NCBI GenBank assembly: GCA_014529385.2
Contig: CM043953.1
Coordinates: forward strand, 96,475,342 to 96,539,341
DNA: 64,000 bases
Direction of reading: 5' to 3'
From: Adiantum capillus-veneris
Taxonomy: Eukaryota > Streptophyta > Polypodiopsida > Polypodiales > Pteridaceae
Under the pieces are notes generated by a model. That model saw nothing but the letters and a program-made list of their open reading frames with translations, did no database searches and was not told the DNA's origin. Shown piece by piece: positions 34,528-45,639 of this stretch; the first letter of the stretch is position 1, and each line of letters starts with the position of its first letter. Position numbers and translations under genes: made by a program.

Positions 34528-36152
34528 TGTCATAAAATCTAATATCTAACTAACCCAAATGATTTTCTCATATTAAATTGATCACTTAATGTGGGAGAAT
34601 AAACGGGAACAAGTGTTAAGATATAGGTATGTGCTTTTAGATCTATCTCAACACGGGGCCAATGTAAAGGGGCCCAAAAGGGAGATGGTGTATCAAAGAG
34701 CAAGGCTAACCAATGGAGCATAAGACCTTAGGGTTAGCTTCATTGAAGACCTCCAATAAATGTGTGTAAAAGTCCTTTTGACCTTAAGTAAGCTAGGGCT
34801 GAGCTTGAGGTGGGAACCCGGCCCAAGCTCGAGGTGCTTGTCCTGCTTGAGGTGCTTGTCATGCTTGAGGTGTTTTTCATGCTTGAGGTGCTTGATTAAG
34901 ATGCTTGAGGTGCTTGAGTGGCTCCATGCTTGAGGTGCTTGACTTGCTGCATGATTAAAGTACTTGAGGTGCCTTGAGAAGCTTGCCTGAGATGCTTGTG
35001 GGAACCCCCCCTAGTTCAAGTGCTTTGTCATGCTTGGTGAGTAAGGTGCTTGATCACCTAAAAGTCAAAAGCATTCCTACAAGCGGGGGGGCGAGCCCTT
35101 TTCCTAGGTCCTAGAGAGAGAACACCCACTCACACACACAAGGGAAGCCCATCTTGAAGAGGCAGCAAGGACACATGTCAGGCCCCTACCCATGTTACCT
35201 TCATGTGTTGCTTGAAGCCTATTGGCTAGGCTTCAAAGGGTTCCAATGATAAATTACATGAATTATCTAATTGTTTTAGCATTTATCAAGTCCTCTCTCT
35301 CAAAGGGGAAAGGGGGACACTTGTCCCAAGGCTACCCATGTTGCTTGTAATGGCTCCTGCTTGTGATTGGCTAGGCCTGGAGGGGTCCAATGAGCTTCAG
35401 GCATGAGCTACAAGGGGGGGTCGACCCAAGCAAGCTAGGGGGGTGCCTAGGGGGTATACTCACCCACACACACTCACAAGCACTCTCATTGTGTGATATG
35501 CAAAGTGCAAGAGCTCCCTCTCCAAGCAAGTAGAGGTTGAGAGCCTACACCAAAACTCTTGGCTATGGAGTGCAAATCCAACCAAGAGCCATGCTTCAAT
35601 GCTTAAGCTTGCCATCTCCTTCTTCTTCATTACTATGCTATTATGTATGCTAGCAACAAGAGTATGATAAGTGAGGAACTAATTCTTTCTCCTACGAAAT
35701 GTTTCTTCTTCCTCTTCCCTACCCTCATTCCCTGCTAGCTCTCTCCACCTTCGAAGGTGTTTGAGGTCTTGGGACTGAGGCTTGGGATAGTTAAAGCTTT
35801 CTTCAAGTTTATGTTATGTTTGTGGTGCATGAAGCCTTCCATCTTCATGGCATCACCTAGGTCACAAGGAACACAAAGACTGTATTGTAACAAGTCTCTC
35901 TTTATGGGAGAAATCATAATACAAATGCCTATTGGAGGGGGGACCGGCTCCACATAAATCCGGTCCTCAATTGTTGTCATGTTCTCTAAACTCTCTCTCT
36001 TGCAAAAGTATTGTCTATGCCAAGTTAACTAATTGCTATGATTATGTTGCTATCTTCAATTATGTCTACCCGCTATGCTCACAAAATCATTTCTTGAAAG
36101 TACTCTCATTAAATTCCGCTATTCTCAAATTGAATAGGCAAATTCCATTACA
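34528..36152 (+). repeat. G2 3' LTR
   Basis: 1625 bp, about seven substitutions from the 5' LTR, followed by target duplication CGAAT at 36153-36157. Confidence 0.96.
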
Positions 36153-36157
36153 CGAAT

Positions 36158-36255
36158 GCTTGCCAAAGCTCACTGAAATCGGAGAAAGTAAGCAAGAGTA
36201 TACTGGAGCAGCTGGCGACTAAGCCCGGGAGGACGCAACCTGCTCTGATACCAAT
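36158..36255 (-). other. C2 5' leader and primer binding site
   Basis: On the minus strand this follows the C2 5' LTR. The complement of TGGTATCAGAGC lies at 36242-36253. The leader is interrupted by G2 at 36157. Confidence 0.85.
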
Positions 36256-36483
36256 TGTTGGAATTAGGGTTGCAAAGAAACACACGCAGCTTGGAGAAGA
36301 CGAAGGAAGCTCAAGGCACACAATAGACAGTGTATTACTTAGTGTGCAATGGAAAGATAGATAGACCTAGAGTGATGGGCGTATATACACTTCTCGGGGG
36401 GAAAAACCTCCTAAAGAGGGAAAAAATGCCCCGTGTCCTAGTGTAATCACACACATCACTACCACATGTATATGGTAACAACA
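36256..36483 (-). repeat. C2 5' LTR
   Basis: On the plus strand it runs TGTTGGAATTAGGG...GGTAACAACA; 228 bp if the last ACA is included, which gives a perfect AGCAG target duplication with the left flank. Confidence 0.85.
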
Positions 36484-36616
36484 AGCAGCATGCTATCGTC
36501 GTTGACGGATAACTATTGCTCTCCTCAAACACTGTAGCAGACCAGACTTTGCTGCTGTCGTCGTCCACAGCTACAACGAAAAACGTGACAGGCCAGCACA
36601 CTCTGCTGCGGTCGTC

Positions 36617-36900
36617 TGCTCCTTGCAGTTGGGATGTTGGGTACAACCAAAAAGGTGACGGCTCACCACAAGCTCCTGCCTTGTCCTCTGCTCGCTGCAC
36701 TTGGGATGGCGGGTGCAACCAAAAAGGTGACGCCTCAAGATAGGCTGCTGGCCCGCCCTCTGCTTGCTACAGTTGGGATGGCGAATGCAAATGAAAGCCA
36801 CGCCCCAGGACAGGCTGCTGGGCCATCCTCTGTTCTCTGCAAACGGGTCAGGACAGGCTGCTGTGCCATCCCCTACTACCCCATACTCGCTGCAGGTGCG
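36617..36900. repeat. 72-bp minisatellite, four diverged units
   Basis: Units start at 36617, 36689, 36761 and 36831 (spacing 72, 72, 70), each beginning TGCT/TGTT and containing GTTGGGATG-type and AAAAAGGTGAC-type words. Both a plus-strand frame (36634-36939) and a minus-strand frame (36571-37005) stay open because the period is 24 codons. The minus frame repeats Cys-rich HLFGCTRHPKCSEQR-type peptides. No known protein recognised. Confidence 0.7.
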
Positions 36901-37080
36901 ATGGCAGTTGCCTCGCAGTGGTGCATTATCACTAATTAAACCACGCAGCTGGCCATATGGTACTACCACGACCACCAACTGCCCATACAATATCGCCACG
37001 ACCATAGCATACGAAGGAAACTTCCAAAACTAGCAGCCGCCACACGTCTAACGTCTCCTTACCCTTCAAACACAACGTCG

Positions 37081-37166
37081 ATAATTAACAACATCAACCA
37101 TTTATAGGCTACTTAAGGACCTCTCTTCTTAAGAAAGAAAAGAGAAACCAAATGCTCTGATACCAA
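37081..37166 (-). other. Gypsy family B leader and primer site left of the G3 LTR
   Basis: On the minus strand, the LTR end is followed by the primer site (complement at 37154-37165) and about 80 bases that match the G2 leader 28990-29075. Homology stops at 37081. This is 5' internal sequence lying beyond what is the 3' LTR of G3. Confidence 0.85.
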
Positions 37167-38796
37167 TGTAATGGAATTTGCCTATTCAATTTGAGAGTAG
37201 CGGAATTTAATGAGAATGCTTTCAAGAAATGATTTTGTGAGCATAGAGGGTAGACATAATTGAAGATATCAACATAATCATAGCAATTAGTTAACTTGGC
37301 ATAGACAATACTTTTGCAAGAGAGAGAATTTAGAGAACTTGACAACAGTTGAGGACCGGATTTATGTGGAGCCGGTCCCCTCTCCAATAGGCATTTGTAT
37401 TATGATTTCTCCCATAAAGAGAGACTTGTTACAATACATTCTTTGTGTTCCTTGTGACCTAGGTGAAGCAATGAAGATGGAAGGCTTCATGCATCACCAT
37501 CATAACATAACCTAAACTTGAAGAAAGCTTTAACTATACCAAGCCTCAGTCCCAAGACCTCAAACACCTTCGAAGGTGGAGAGAGCTAGCAGGGAATGAG
37601 GGTAGGGAAGAGGAAGAAGAAACATTTCATACGAGAAAGAGCTAGTTCCTCACTTATCATAACTCTTGAGCTAGCATACATAGTAGCATAGTAATGAAGA
37701 AGAAGGATATGACAAGCTCAAGCATTGAAGCATGACTCTTGGTTGGATTTGCACTCCATAGCCAAGAGTGTTGGTGTACGCTCTCAACCTCTACTTCCTT
37801 GGAGAGGGAGTTCTTGCACTTTGCATAGCACACAATGAGAGTGTTTGTGAGTGTGTGTGGGTGAGTATACCCCTCAATCAAGCCCCTAGCTAGCTTGGGT
37901 CGACCCCCCCTTGTAGCTCATGCTTGAAGCTCATTGGACCCTCCCAGGCCTAGCCAATCACAAGCAAGAGCCATTACAAGCAACATGGGTAGCCTTGGGA
38001 CAAGTGTCCCCCTTTCCCCTTTGAGAGAGAGGACTTGATAAATGCAAAATAAATTAGATAATTCAAGTAATTTATCATTGTACCCCTTTGAAGCCTAGCC
38101 AAGAGGCTTCAAGCAACACATGAAGGTAACATGGGTAGGGACCTGACATGTGTCCTTGCTGCCTCTTCAAGTTGGGGCTTCCCTTGTGTGTGTGAGTGGG
38201 TGTTCTCTCTCTAGCCCCTAGGAAAAGGGCTCGCCCCCCCTCTTGTAGGAATGCTTTTGACTTTAGGTGATCAAGCACCTTACTCACCAAGCATGACAAA
38301 GCACTTGAACTAGGGGGTGTTCCCACAAGCATCTCAGTCAAGCTTCTCAAGGCACCTCAAGTACCTTAATCATGCAGCAAGTCAAGCACCTCAAGCATGG
38401 AGCCATTCAAGCACCTCAAGCATCTTAATCAAGCACCTCAAGCATGACAAACACCTAAAGCACGACAAGCACCTCAAGCAGGACAAGCACCTCGAGCTTG
38501 GGCCGGGTTCCCACCTCAAGCTCAGCACTAGCTTACCTAAGGTCAAAGGACTTTTACACACATTTATTGGAGGTCTTCAATGAAGCTAACCCTAAGGTCT
38601 TATGCTCCATTGGTTAGCCTTGCTCTTTGATAGACCATCTCCCTTTTGGGCCCCTTTACCCTTGGCCCCGTGTTGAGATAGATCTATAAGCACATATCTA
38701 TATCTTAACACTTGTTCCCGTTTATTCTCCCACATTAAGTGATCAATTTAATATGAGAAAATCATTTGGGTTGGTTAGATATTAGATTTTATGACA
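37167..38796 (-). repeat. Gypsy family B LTR shared by G3 and a truncated second unit
   Basis: 1630 bp, TGTCATAAAATC at the right edge (minus strand) to CCATTACA at the left. To its right lie the polypurine tract and 3' untranslated region of G3; to its left lie a primer site and 5' leader. It contains the palindrome CACCTTCGAAGGTG (37565-37578), the GGACCGG hairpin and the family B minisatellite. Confidence 0.93.
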
Positions 38797-41700
38797 TTAC
38801 CTCTCTCTTGAAATCATAGTCGTCCTCGACTATGAGGTAGAAGAGATAAAGTCTTAGTCATTAGTCAATCGTACTTAGCGGGTAAAGGATCCCTTTTTAC
38901 CCTACGACATCTTTCCAAGATGGATGACTAATCCATTTGGTGCTTGGGAGACATAGCTACCGCAAGCATGTCTGCTCTTTAGTCCATTTCATTCTCCCAA
39001 AGTAGAGTGACAAATTCTACTTGGTGTTTGAGAGACGTCGTCATCACAAACATGATTCTAAGCATGCATACTAGTTAAATTTGTGCACAATTAAAAAGAG
39101 GACTAGTCATATAAGACAAAAACATGAGTCGTTTAAAAGAAATTTGTACATTTTCTTACTCTAATGTAGCATTGTATGCATTGACAAGGTTCATACTATC
39201 CTTAACTTGTACTCCTTGCATCCATTTAGCATCTTCAAAAGGATAATTTTTGAACTTAATAAGATACCGTCGGATTATCTTACCATGTCGTAGTACCTTA
39301 TCTTCATGCCGAAGGATAGCTTCGGGTTGTAGCACCTCTTCTTGGTCTTCGACTTCGGGAGGGTCTTCAATAATTGGTTCAATTGGCGGCTCTCCTTTGT
39401 AGGGCTTAAGTAGGCTTACATGAAAGGCATTGTGTATAAGCCAATGGTTGGGCAACTTGAGTTGATAAGCCGTCTCATTGATAGGCTTCAAGATTTGGAA
39501 AGGACCATAGTATCTTTTTGCTAGTTTAGCATAATACTTTTGATGGCCCGTAGGATTTTTGCCCGTCGTTTGCCTTAATCGAGCCTTAGGAAACTTGAGT
39601 AAGACCCAATCATTTTCTTTGAACATTAAGGCTCTTCTATGCTTATCAGCAGCAGCTTTTTGCCTTTGTTGAGAGATGGCTATAGCCTCCCTAATCTTTT
39701 GAAAAGATTCTTGTAGGTCACGGCTATACTCATCGGCGGCGAAGATCTTCCCATGTACTTTCAGTAGCAAGGGACTTTTAGGTCTTCCCTCTATGATCTC
39801 GAAAGGTGCTTTTACCGTAGAAGTATGTACAGTATTATTGTAGGCATACTCTACAAGAGGTAAGTACTTTTCCCATTGTGAGCGTTGATCTACTTCGGTA
39901 GCATAAGTCTTGAGTAGATCAAGTATCCTAAGATTGGCTATCTCACTTTGGCCATCCGTTTGTGGGTGATAGGCTGAAGAGAAATTCAATCTTGTTCCTA
40001 GATTTTCAAAGAGACCTTTCCAGAAATTACTGGTCATTCTAGGATCTCTATCTGACACGATGGATGTGGGTAATCCATGGTGCTTGAAAATCTGAGATAT
40101 GAAGAGAGTTGCCATTTGGTGTGCCTTAATAGTCTTTTTGACAGGAATGAAATGGGCTTGCTTGCTAAACCTGTCGACTATTGTCCATATTCCTGTATTC
40201 CCATGGATAGACTTGGGTAATCCAAAGATGAAATCCATGGATATACTCTCCCATGGTGAATTTGGAATAGGCAATGGCTGGAGTAATCCAGGTTGCTTCC
40301 CTCTATCATACTTGGTCTTTTGGCATACTACACATTTTGATACATACTCTTGTATGTCCACTTTCATGGTAGGCCAATAGAAGTACGTCTCTACTCCTCG
40401 GAGAGTAGGTTGAATACCTCTATGCCCCGCATATGGAGGAGCATGGGATTCATACATAACCTTCTCACGAAGGGAATGGGTAACACATAGCCTATTGCCA
40501 TGGAGAAGATAACCATCCTGCAAGGTGAATGGTTCCTCTTTCTTCCCCAAAGCAAGGGCTGACATTATGTCTCTAAAGTCAGGGTCAGTAGCATACTCAT
40601 CTATCATAGATGATAGATCATTGTGAGTAGCTATAGACACCGCATTAACTTTTGGTCGTCGTGAAAGTGCATCGGCAACTTGATTGTGCTTACCAGCTAT
40701 GTGAGCAATATGGAAATTAAATTGCGAAAGAAAATTTGCCCACCTCATTTGTTTGTCGGAAAGCTTGGTTTGCGTCATGAAATACTTGAGACTTTGGTGG
40801 TCGGTTCGTAGGATAAATGGAGTCCCCAATAGGTAGTGCTTCCATGTGTCTAGGGCATGTAGAATAGCTAAAAGCTCTTTCTCATAAATGCCCAAGACTC
40901 GTTCATCACCATTGAGCCTTCGGCTCTCATATGCTATGGCATGCCCTTCTTGAAGCAAAACCGCTCCAAGGCAATCACCACAAGCATCACATTGGACCTC
41001 AAATGGCTTTGAGAGATCCGGAAGCACGAGGACTTGTTGGGAAGTAAGCTTCTCTTTGAGTTTTTCAAAAGCATTTTTCTCCTTAGCAGTCCATACAAAC
41101 TTAACGTTCTTCTTAGTTAAGTCGTGTAGTGGTCCTGCTACTTGAGAGAATTTTGCTATGAAGCGTCTATAGTATGCACACATACCAATAAAGCTTCTTA
41201 GCTCATGTAGATTTCTTGGGTTAGGCCATGATTTTATTACCTCTAACTTTGATGGATCCATTTGGATACCATCTTTAGAGATAATATGACCTAAGTATTG
41301 AATCTCTTGAAGGAAGAATTCGCTTTTCTTTTAGTTGAGATAAAGCTTGTTCTCCCTCAATGCTTGAAAAATCACTTGGAGATGCTGCTTATGTTCCTCC
41401 AAAGACTTGGAGTAGATGATGATATCATCAAAGAACACTCCAATGAATTTTTGATATGGTCTAAAAATTTTCTCCATCAAACGATTGAACGTAGCTGGTG
41501 CATTAGTCAAGCCAAAAGGCATGACTAGATATTCATAAAGTCCAAACGTTGTGCGAAACGCGGTCTTTAAGATATCTTCATCCACTATCCTTATTTGATG
41601 ATAGCCACTCTTAAGGTCAATCCTACTGAAGTAGGTAGAGCCTTGTAGCTTATCAAATAGTTCTTCTACCCGAGGCACGGGAAATCTGTTTTTGATAGTG

Positions 41701-42760
41701 ATATGGTTTAGTGCTCGATAGTCCAAACACATACGGTATGTACCATCTTTCTTTTGCACTAAAAGGACTGGAGAACAAAAGGGAGAGGAACTAGGCCTCA
41801 CCATCCCTTTGTCTACCAATTCCTGTACTTTTCTCATAATCTCCTCTTGTTGAGCTTGTGAGACTCGATAAGGAGGTTTGTTAGGCGGTGAGCTTCCAGG
41901 AAGGAGCTCAATACGATGGTCATCATTCCCTCGTTTTGGAGGTAGGTCCATAGGGATATCATCGATGAACACATCTTGGAATCCTTTTAGAAAAGTAGAC
42001 AAGTCTAACTCTTCTTGATTCCTATCATTTTCATTTGATGAAACATTATTAGCTTTTAGAGACTCTTTGACATAAATCATGTACGCAGAAACTGAGCTCT
42101 TCATTGATTTATCAAAAGAAAGAGGATTTACAAGTGGAATAGTACGACCACACTCACTAGCATCTATATACATGTTCTTTCCCCTGTAGGTGAAGTAAAT
42201 TCTCCTTTCAGGGAACTTCATGTTGGCAGCCATGCGATCAAACTATGGTGCCCCTAGGATAACATCCTGATGTTGGAGAGGAGAGATGAAGAAATCTTCT
42301 TTGTCAACATAGCTTTGGACATGAAGCCTCAACTTCCCAATCAAGGGAGTAACGGAGGCTTGTTGTCCATTGAAAGATGCATCAGATGTTACTATATCTC
42401 CCATCTCAAAAGCTTGAATGCCCAACTTGGTGGCCAACTCTATTGATATAAAGTTGAGAGTAGAGCCAGGGTCAAACAAGATGAAGGCATCATGCTCTCT
42501 TACCTTTCCCCAAGCATAGGAGAGTGATGATCCTTTGCAATGAGCATCCTCTTTTGGAGCTTCGATGGTGGAAGTCCTAGGAGTCTCATTGCGAGTATTC
42601 TTCTTGGGGCAAGAACGATAGCCATGTCCTTGCTCCCCACACTTGAAACATTTATGGTCCTTGCGAAAAGCTTCAAGCTCTTCAGGAGAGAGTTTGTTTT
42701 TACCTTTGTAAACTCCCTTCTCCTTGGACCGATTGTTGTTATTGTTGTTGTTGTTGTTAG
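38797..42760 (-). mobile_element. Ty3/gypsy G3 (family B), 5'-truncated in gag
   Basis: Minus-strand element with 3' LTR 37167-38796. From right to left: Asn-codon (AAC) tract, zinc knuckle, protease, RT, RNase H, integrase, chromodomain, 3' untranslated region with the conserved hairpin (38815-38834) and polypurine tract. The 5' LTR, primer site and the gag N-terminal half are absent; homology stops in the AAC tract at about 42760, next to a GT/GA microsatellite. Confidence 0.92.
39156..42760 (-). pseudogene. G3 gag C-terminus and pol with two nonsense codons
   Basis: A single frame over about 1200 codons apart from two point stops. TAG at 42243-42245 replaces the Trp in GAPWFDR just after the protease. 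TAA at 41331-41333 replaces a Gln in RT (LYLN before the stop, KKSEFFLQ after). The zinc knuckle CFKCGEQGHGYRSCP is at about 42635, protease FILFDPGSTLNFIS at about 42480 and the RT catalytic block [10 protein letters not shown] at about 41430. Integrase D-D-E and the chromodomain segment ([31 protein letters not shown]) are intact down to the stop at 39156. This integrase/chromodomain half is better preserved than in G2. Confidence 0.93.
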
Positions 42761-42785
42761 TGACAAAGAGACCCATCCAAATCCC

Positions 42786-42787
<2 letters not shown>

Positions 42788-42856
<69 letters not shown>
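42788..42856. repeat. Compound GT/GA microsatellite
   Basis: GT repeat 42788-42827 followed directly by GA repeat to 42856. It abuts the truncated end of G3. Reading frames through it give His-Thr or Ser-Leu runs joined to gypsy sequence by chance. Confidence 0.95.
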
Positions 42857-42858
<2 letters not shown>

Positions 42859-44749
42859 TCAAAAATCTTGTGCATAATTTAAAGAAGGCTAACAAAGAAT
42901 ATAATTCTCTCAAGTGATTATTGCATTTATATATAACATCATAAAAAACAACTCTCGTTAAGTATCCTGCTAGTTGGGTTCCCTCTTTATATTTTTCTAC
43001 CTATATTACTCTTTATTTTATTTTCACATGTATATATTTCTAGACCACTCAATATTTGATTTTCTAAGTTATATTATTCACTTATATCATGATCTTAGCC
43101 ATACCTTCACTTATAGACCCACAAAATAAGGTCAAAAATATATGGCATGCATGCATTATATATGGAGAGTGAGTATGGAGAGCTCACTCTCGGAGGCATT
43201 CAAAAGAATCATCCAAAAATAGACCCCACAAAGCTCGGGGGGTGCATATGTAATCATGTTAATGTATAGCGTGAGCTCAAAAGGAGGGGTTTAAAAATGC
43301 AAAAAATTTAGGCAATTGAACAGAGATACATTAAAAATAAGGGGGTTTTATATTCAATTTTGGAAAAATTTCATAAAATAAGGAGTCATTTTATTCATTC
43401 AGACATTTTAAAAGAGGGTTTTTTTTAATACCCCACGAGCACACGTTATATAGGGGCATACTGAATGGTGAACCCCCCGAGCGAGAAAGACTTTATGCAG
43501 TGGAAGAATCATGCTGGTTTTGAAGAATATCTAACGTCCGCTTCCTCTCCAAATTTGGAAAAGTGAGTTAAACTTTTGCCTCAAATGTTTGAAATAATTT
43601 ATTGGAGCTACGAGCTGTGAGATATGATTTAATTGGTGGATCCCAGTCTGTGCCCATGCCATGAAGCCATAATCCCTCTTCCACTTTATCGTTTTTCTCT
43701 TTTACACACACTTTTCTACTCATCATTCCCATCTCTCTCACCTCTTCTCTTTGCGTCATACTCACCTTCTCCTCAACCTTGAAGAATAAGAGAAACCATA
43801 GTGAACTCATGACTCTTACACACACTTCTATTTCAAAATTGACGTCCTAGTCTCATTTCCCCCCCTCCAAATTATCGATTTCTAAAAACAAAATCCACAA
43901 AATTCAGCTTCTTCTCTTAAAGAACAATATCATGGTGATGGCTTACTCAACTTCAATCACCTTGGCTCCCAAGAAAGGTCAAGAATGGAGAGCAATCGTG
44001 CCATCAACGTTAGTGAATCCTGCTATGTAAAGTCATATCACTTCCATTTCTCTCCTCTCTCTTTTATCTCTCTATCCCCACCACCTTCTTCATAATTCTA
44101 AGCAAGAAAATAGATAAAATGCTAAAAATCTAACCCAACCGTGGTTAGAGGAGTAGCTCTAGTCCTAAAAAATGCTATAAAAGGAGGGTGTAGCTAGCAC
44201 AAAGGGATACAAGCCGTAAGCAAGAGCACCATCCTATAGCTTTATAAGACAAGCTTAATCTCTTGAGTGAAATATTGTTAGCTTATGTGCATGCATGTGT
44301 TTCACTTAGGGGTGTGATTAGCAAGGAAGTTTTATGCAATTATAAGAGAGAGTGATCATTCAATAGAGAGAAGGAAGACTTCATTTCTCCTACCAATTGT
44401 AAGCACAACATTTTACTGAATCAATGAGGTGGATTTGGATTAAGCATGGCTACCTTATCTCTCTTTCAATATGAAGTCATGGAGAACAATGATGTGTAAG
44501 TCTATTGGTGTTTTTTTCCTTACGTTCTTGTTGATAGCTTGTTTGTGGTGTGTTGTTGTTGATTTGGCCAAAAGTCCCACATGTTGTAAGAGGGTGATAG
44601 GGTGGAGAGGACCTTCTTGGCCTTAAGATAGTGATTGGGGTGTCTTGTCTTGTGATGTGTTGTGGTGTATTTTACTCAAGCTATGTTGAACAAAATGCTA
44701 GTCTCACTTTGTTTGGTCATGGCTGCTTCGTGAGTAAGTATTAGTGCAA

Positions 44750-44809
<60 letters not shown>

Positions 44810-45639
44810 TCTTTGTGTGTGTATACTAGGTTTGCTTGATCATAGTCATTGTGTATGTTGTTGTGAATACTTAGCCTTTAGAGTAGTCAAGTAGCTTGCA
44901 TGAATCACAAAAATTTGTATGACCCCTTCATCCCCAATGCAAGAAAAATGATAAACATCATTGTTAGTACTAAGTTGCAATTTCAACGTATAATTTGTAG
45001 AATTTTATGTCCTCTTAGGTTGGCTAAAATAAACTCTTGAATAAATCCTTTTATTTTGGCTCTCATTAGATACAACATTGGTTTGTACATATATACTTTT
45101 GTTCTATTTTAAGCATTAGGTCATGCATATACCATGGATAATGACCCAAGAATAGAGGGTTTTTTCACTCCATAGATTAGAATAAACATTGCAACTAGTA
45201 GAAATATAATTTTTGAACAACGTTGACATTCAAATTTGGTGCTCAAAGAGTAGGAGAAATTATTGCGATCACCAAACCTTGCCATGCTACCTCTTGTTGA
45301 CTATCCTACGTCCATTGATGTGGATGTCTTCATTTTGTTCTAGAACAAATTGTAGCATAGAAAAATAGTGTGTCTGCATAGTTTTGTTATACAAGACAAC
45401 TGAAATTGATCTAGAATTGGGTATGCATTAGCATAACACAACAAACCAAATGGAAAAGGATTGTCACACAAGGAATCTCGCAATAGCCAAATATTGTTTT
45501 TTGTTTAAGAAGAACAATCTCTTCCATTTTGAAGAGTTTATATTGGAAGTTCTTTTAGGAAAATTTTGTGTCAATTGCATGTCATATAAAAAATGACTGC
45601 TTGGAACTAACCTTTGTGTGATTCTAACATTGAGAGACT
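42857..45639. other. Mostly non-coding; LTR-like promoter candidate
   Basis: AT-rich DNA with no clear gene. At 44176-44183 TATAAAAG sits before a stretch (44190-44450) that resembles a retroelement R/U5 zone, lying 1.2 kb upstream of the gag relic at 45640. A CT microsatellite lies at 44754-44804. A 32-codon frame at 43932-44030 starts ATGGTGATGG and ends TAA; it has no recognisable family and may be chance. Confidence 0.45.
44754..44804. repeat. CT microsatellite
   Basis: About 25 CT units. Confidence 0.95.

Larger units (their letters stand above)
27365..36152 (+). mobile_element. Complete but inactive Ty3/gypsy element G2 (family B), nested in C2
   Basis: 8788 bp. Both LTRs are 1625 bp (27365-28989 and 34528-36152), begin TGTCATAAAATC and end CCATTACA. 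I count about seven substitutions between them. CGAAT at 27360-27364 and 36153-36157 is a perfect target duplication. Primer site TGGTATCAGAGC is at 28991-29002. It is inserted in the 5' untranslated leader of copia C2, between that element's primer site and gag, in opposite orientation. The coding region has a 7-bp deletion, a nonsense change and a 4-bp deletion. Confidence 0.96.
22564..36483 (-). mobile_element. Ty1/copia element C2, split by gypsy G2
   Basis: A minus-strand copia with the 5' LTR at 36256-36483 and 3' LTR at 22564-22790. The primer site complement GCTCTGATACCA at 36242-36253 sits next to the 5' LTR, and the polypurine tract complement AATCCCCCTT at 22791-22800 next to the 3' LTR. 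AGCAG flanks both sides (22559-22563 and 36484-36488). Without G2 and its 5-bp duplication the element is about 5.1 kb, normal for copia. The LTRs differ at roughly 15 or more positions in about 227, so it is clearly older than G2 inside it. Its gag-pol has several stops and shifts. Confidence 0.92.

Noticed and set aside
36571-37005. Cys-rich 144-codon minus-strand frame as a real protein gene
   Set aside because: Frame openness is explained by the 72-bp repeat period; no signal peptide or known domain.
42500-42917. Frames joining gypsy gag to His-Thr and Ser-Leu runs
   Set aside because: Read-through of the GT/GA microsatellite; not a fusion gene.
43932-44030. 32-codon frame MVMAYSTSITLAPKKG...
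   Set aside because: No family recognised, no splice or neighbouring coding support; could be a first exon but equally chance.
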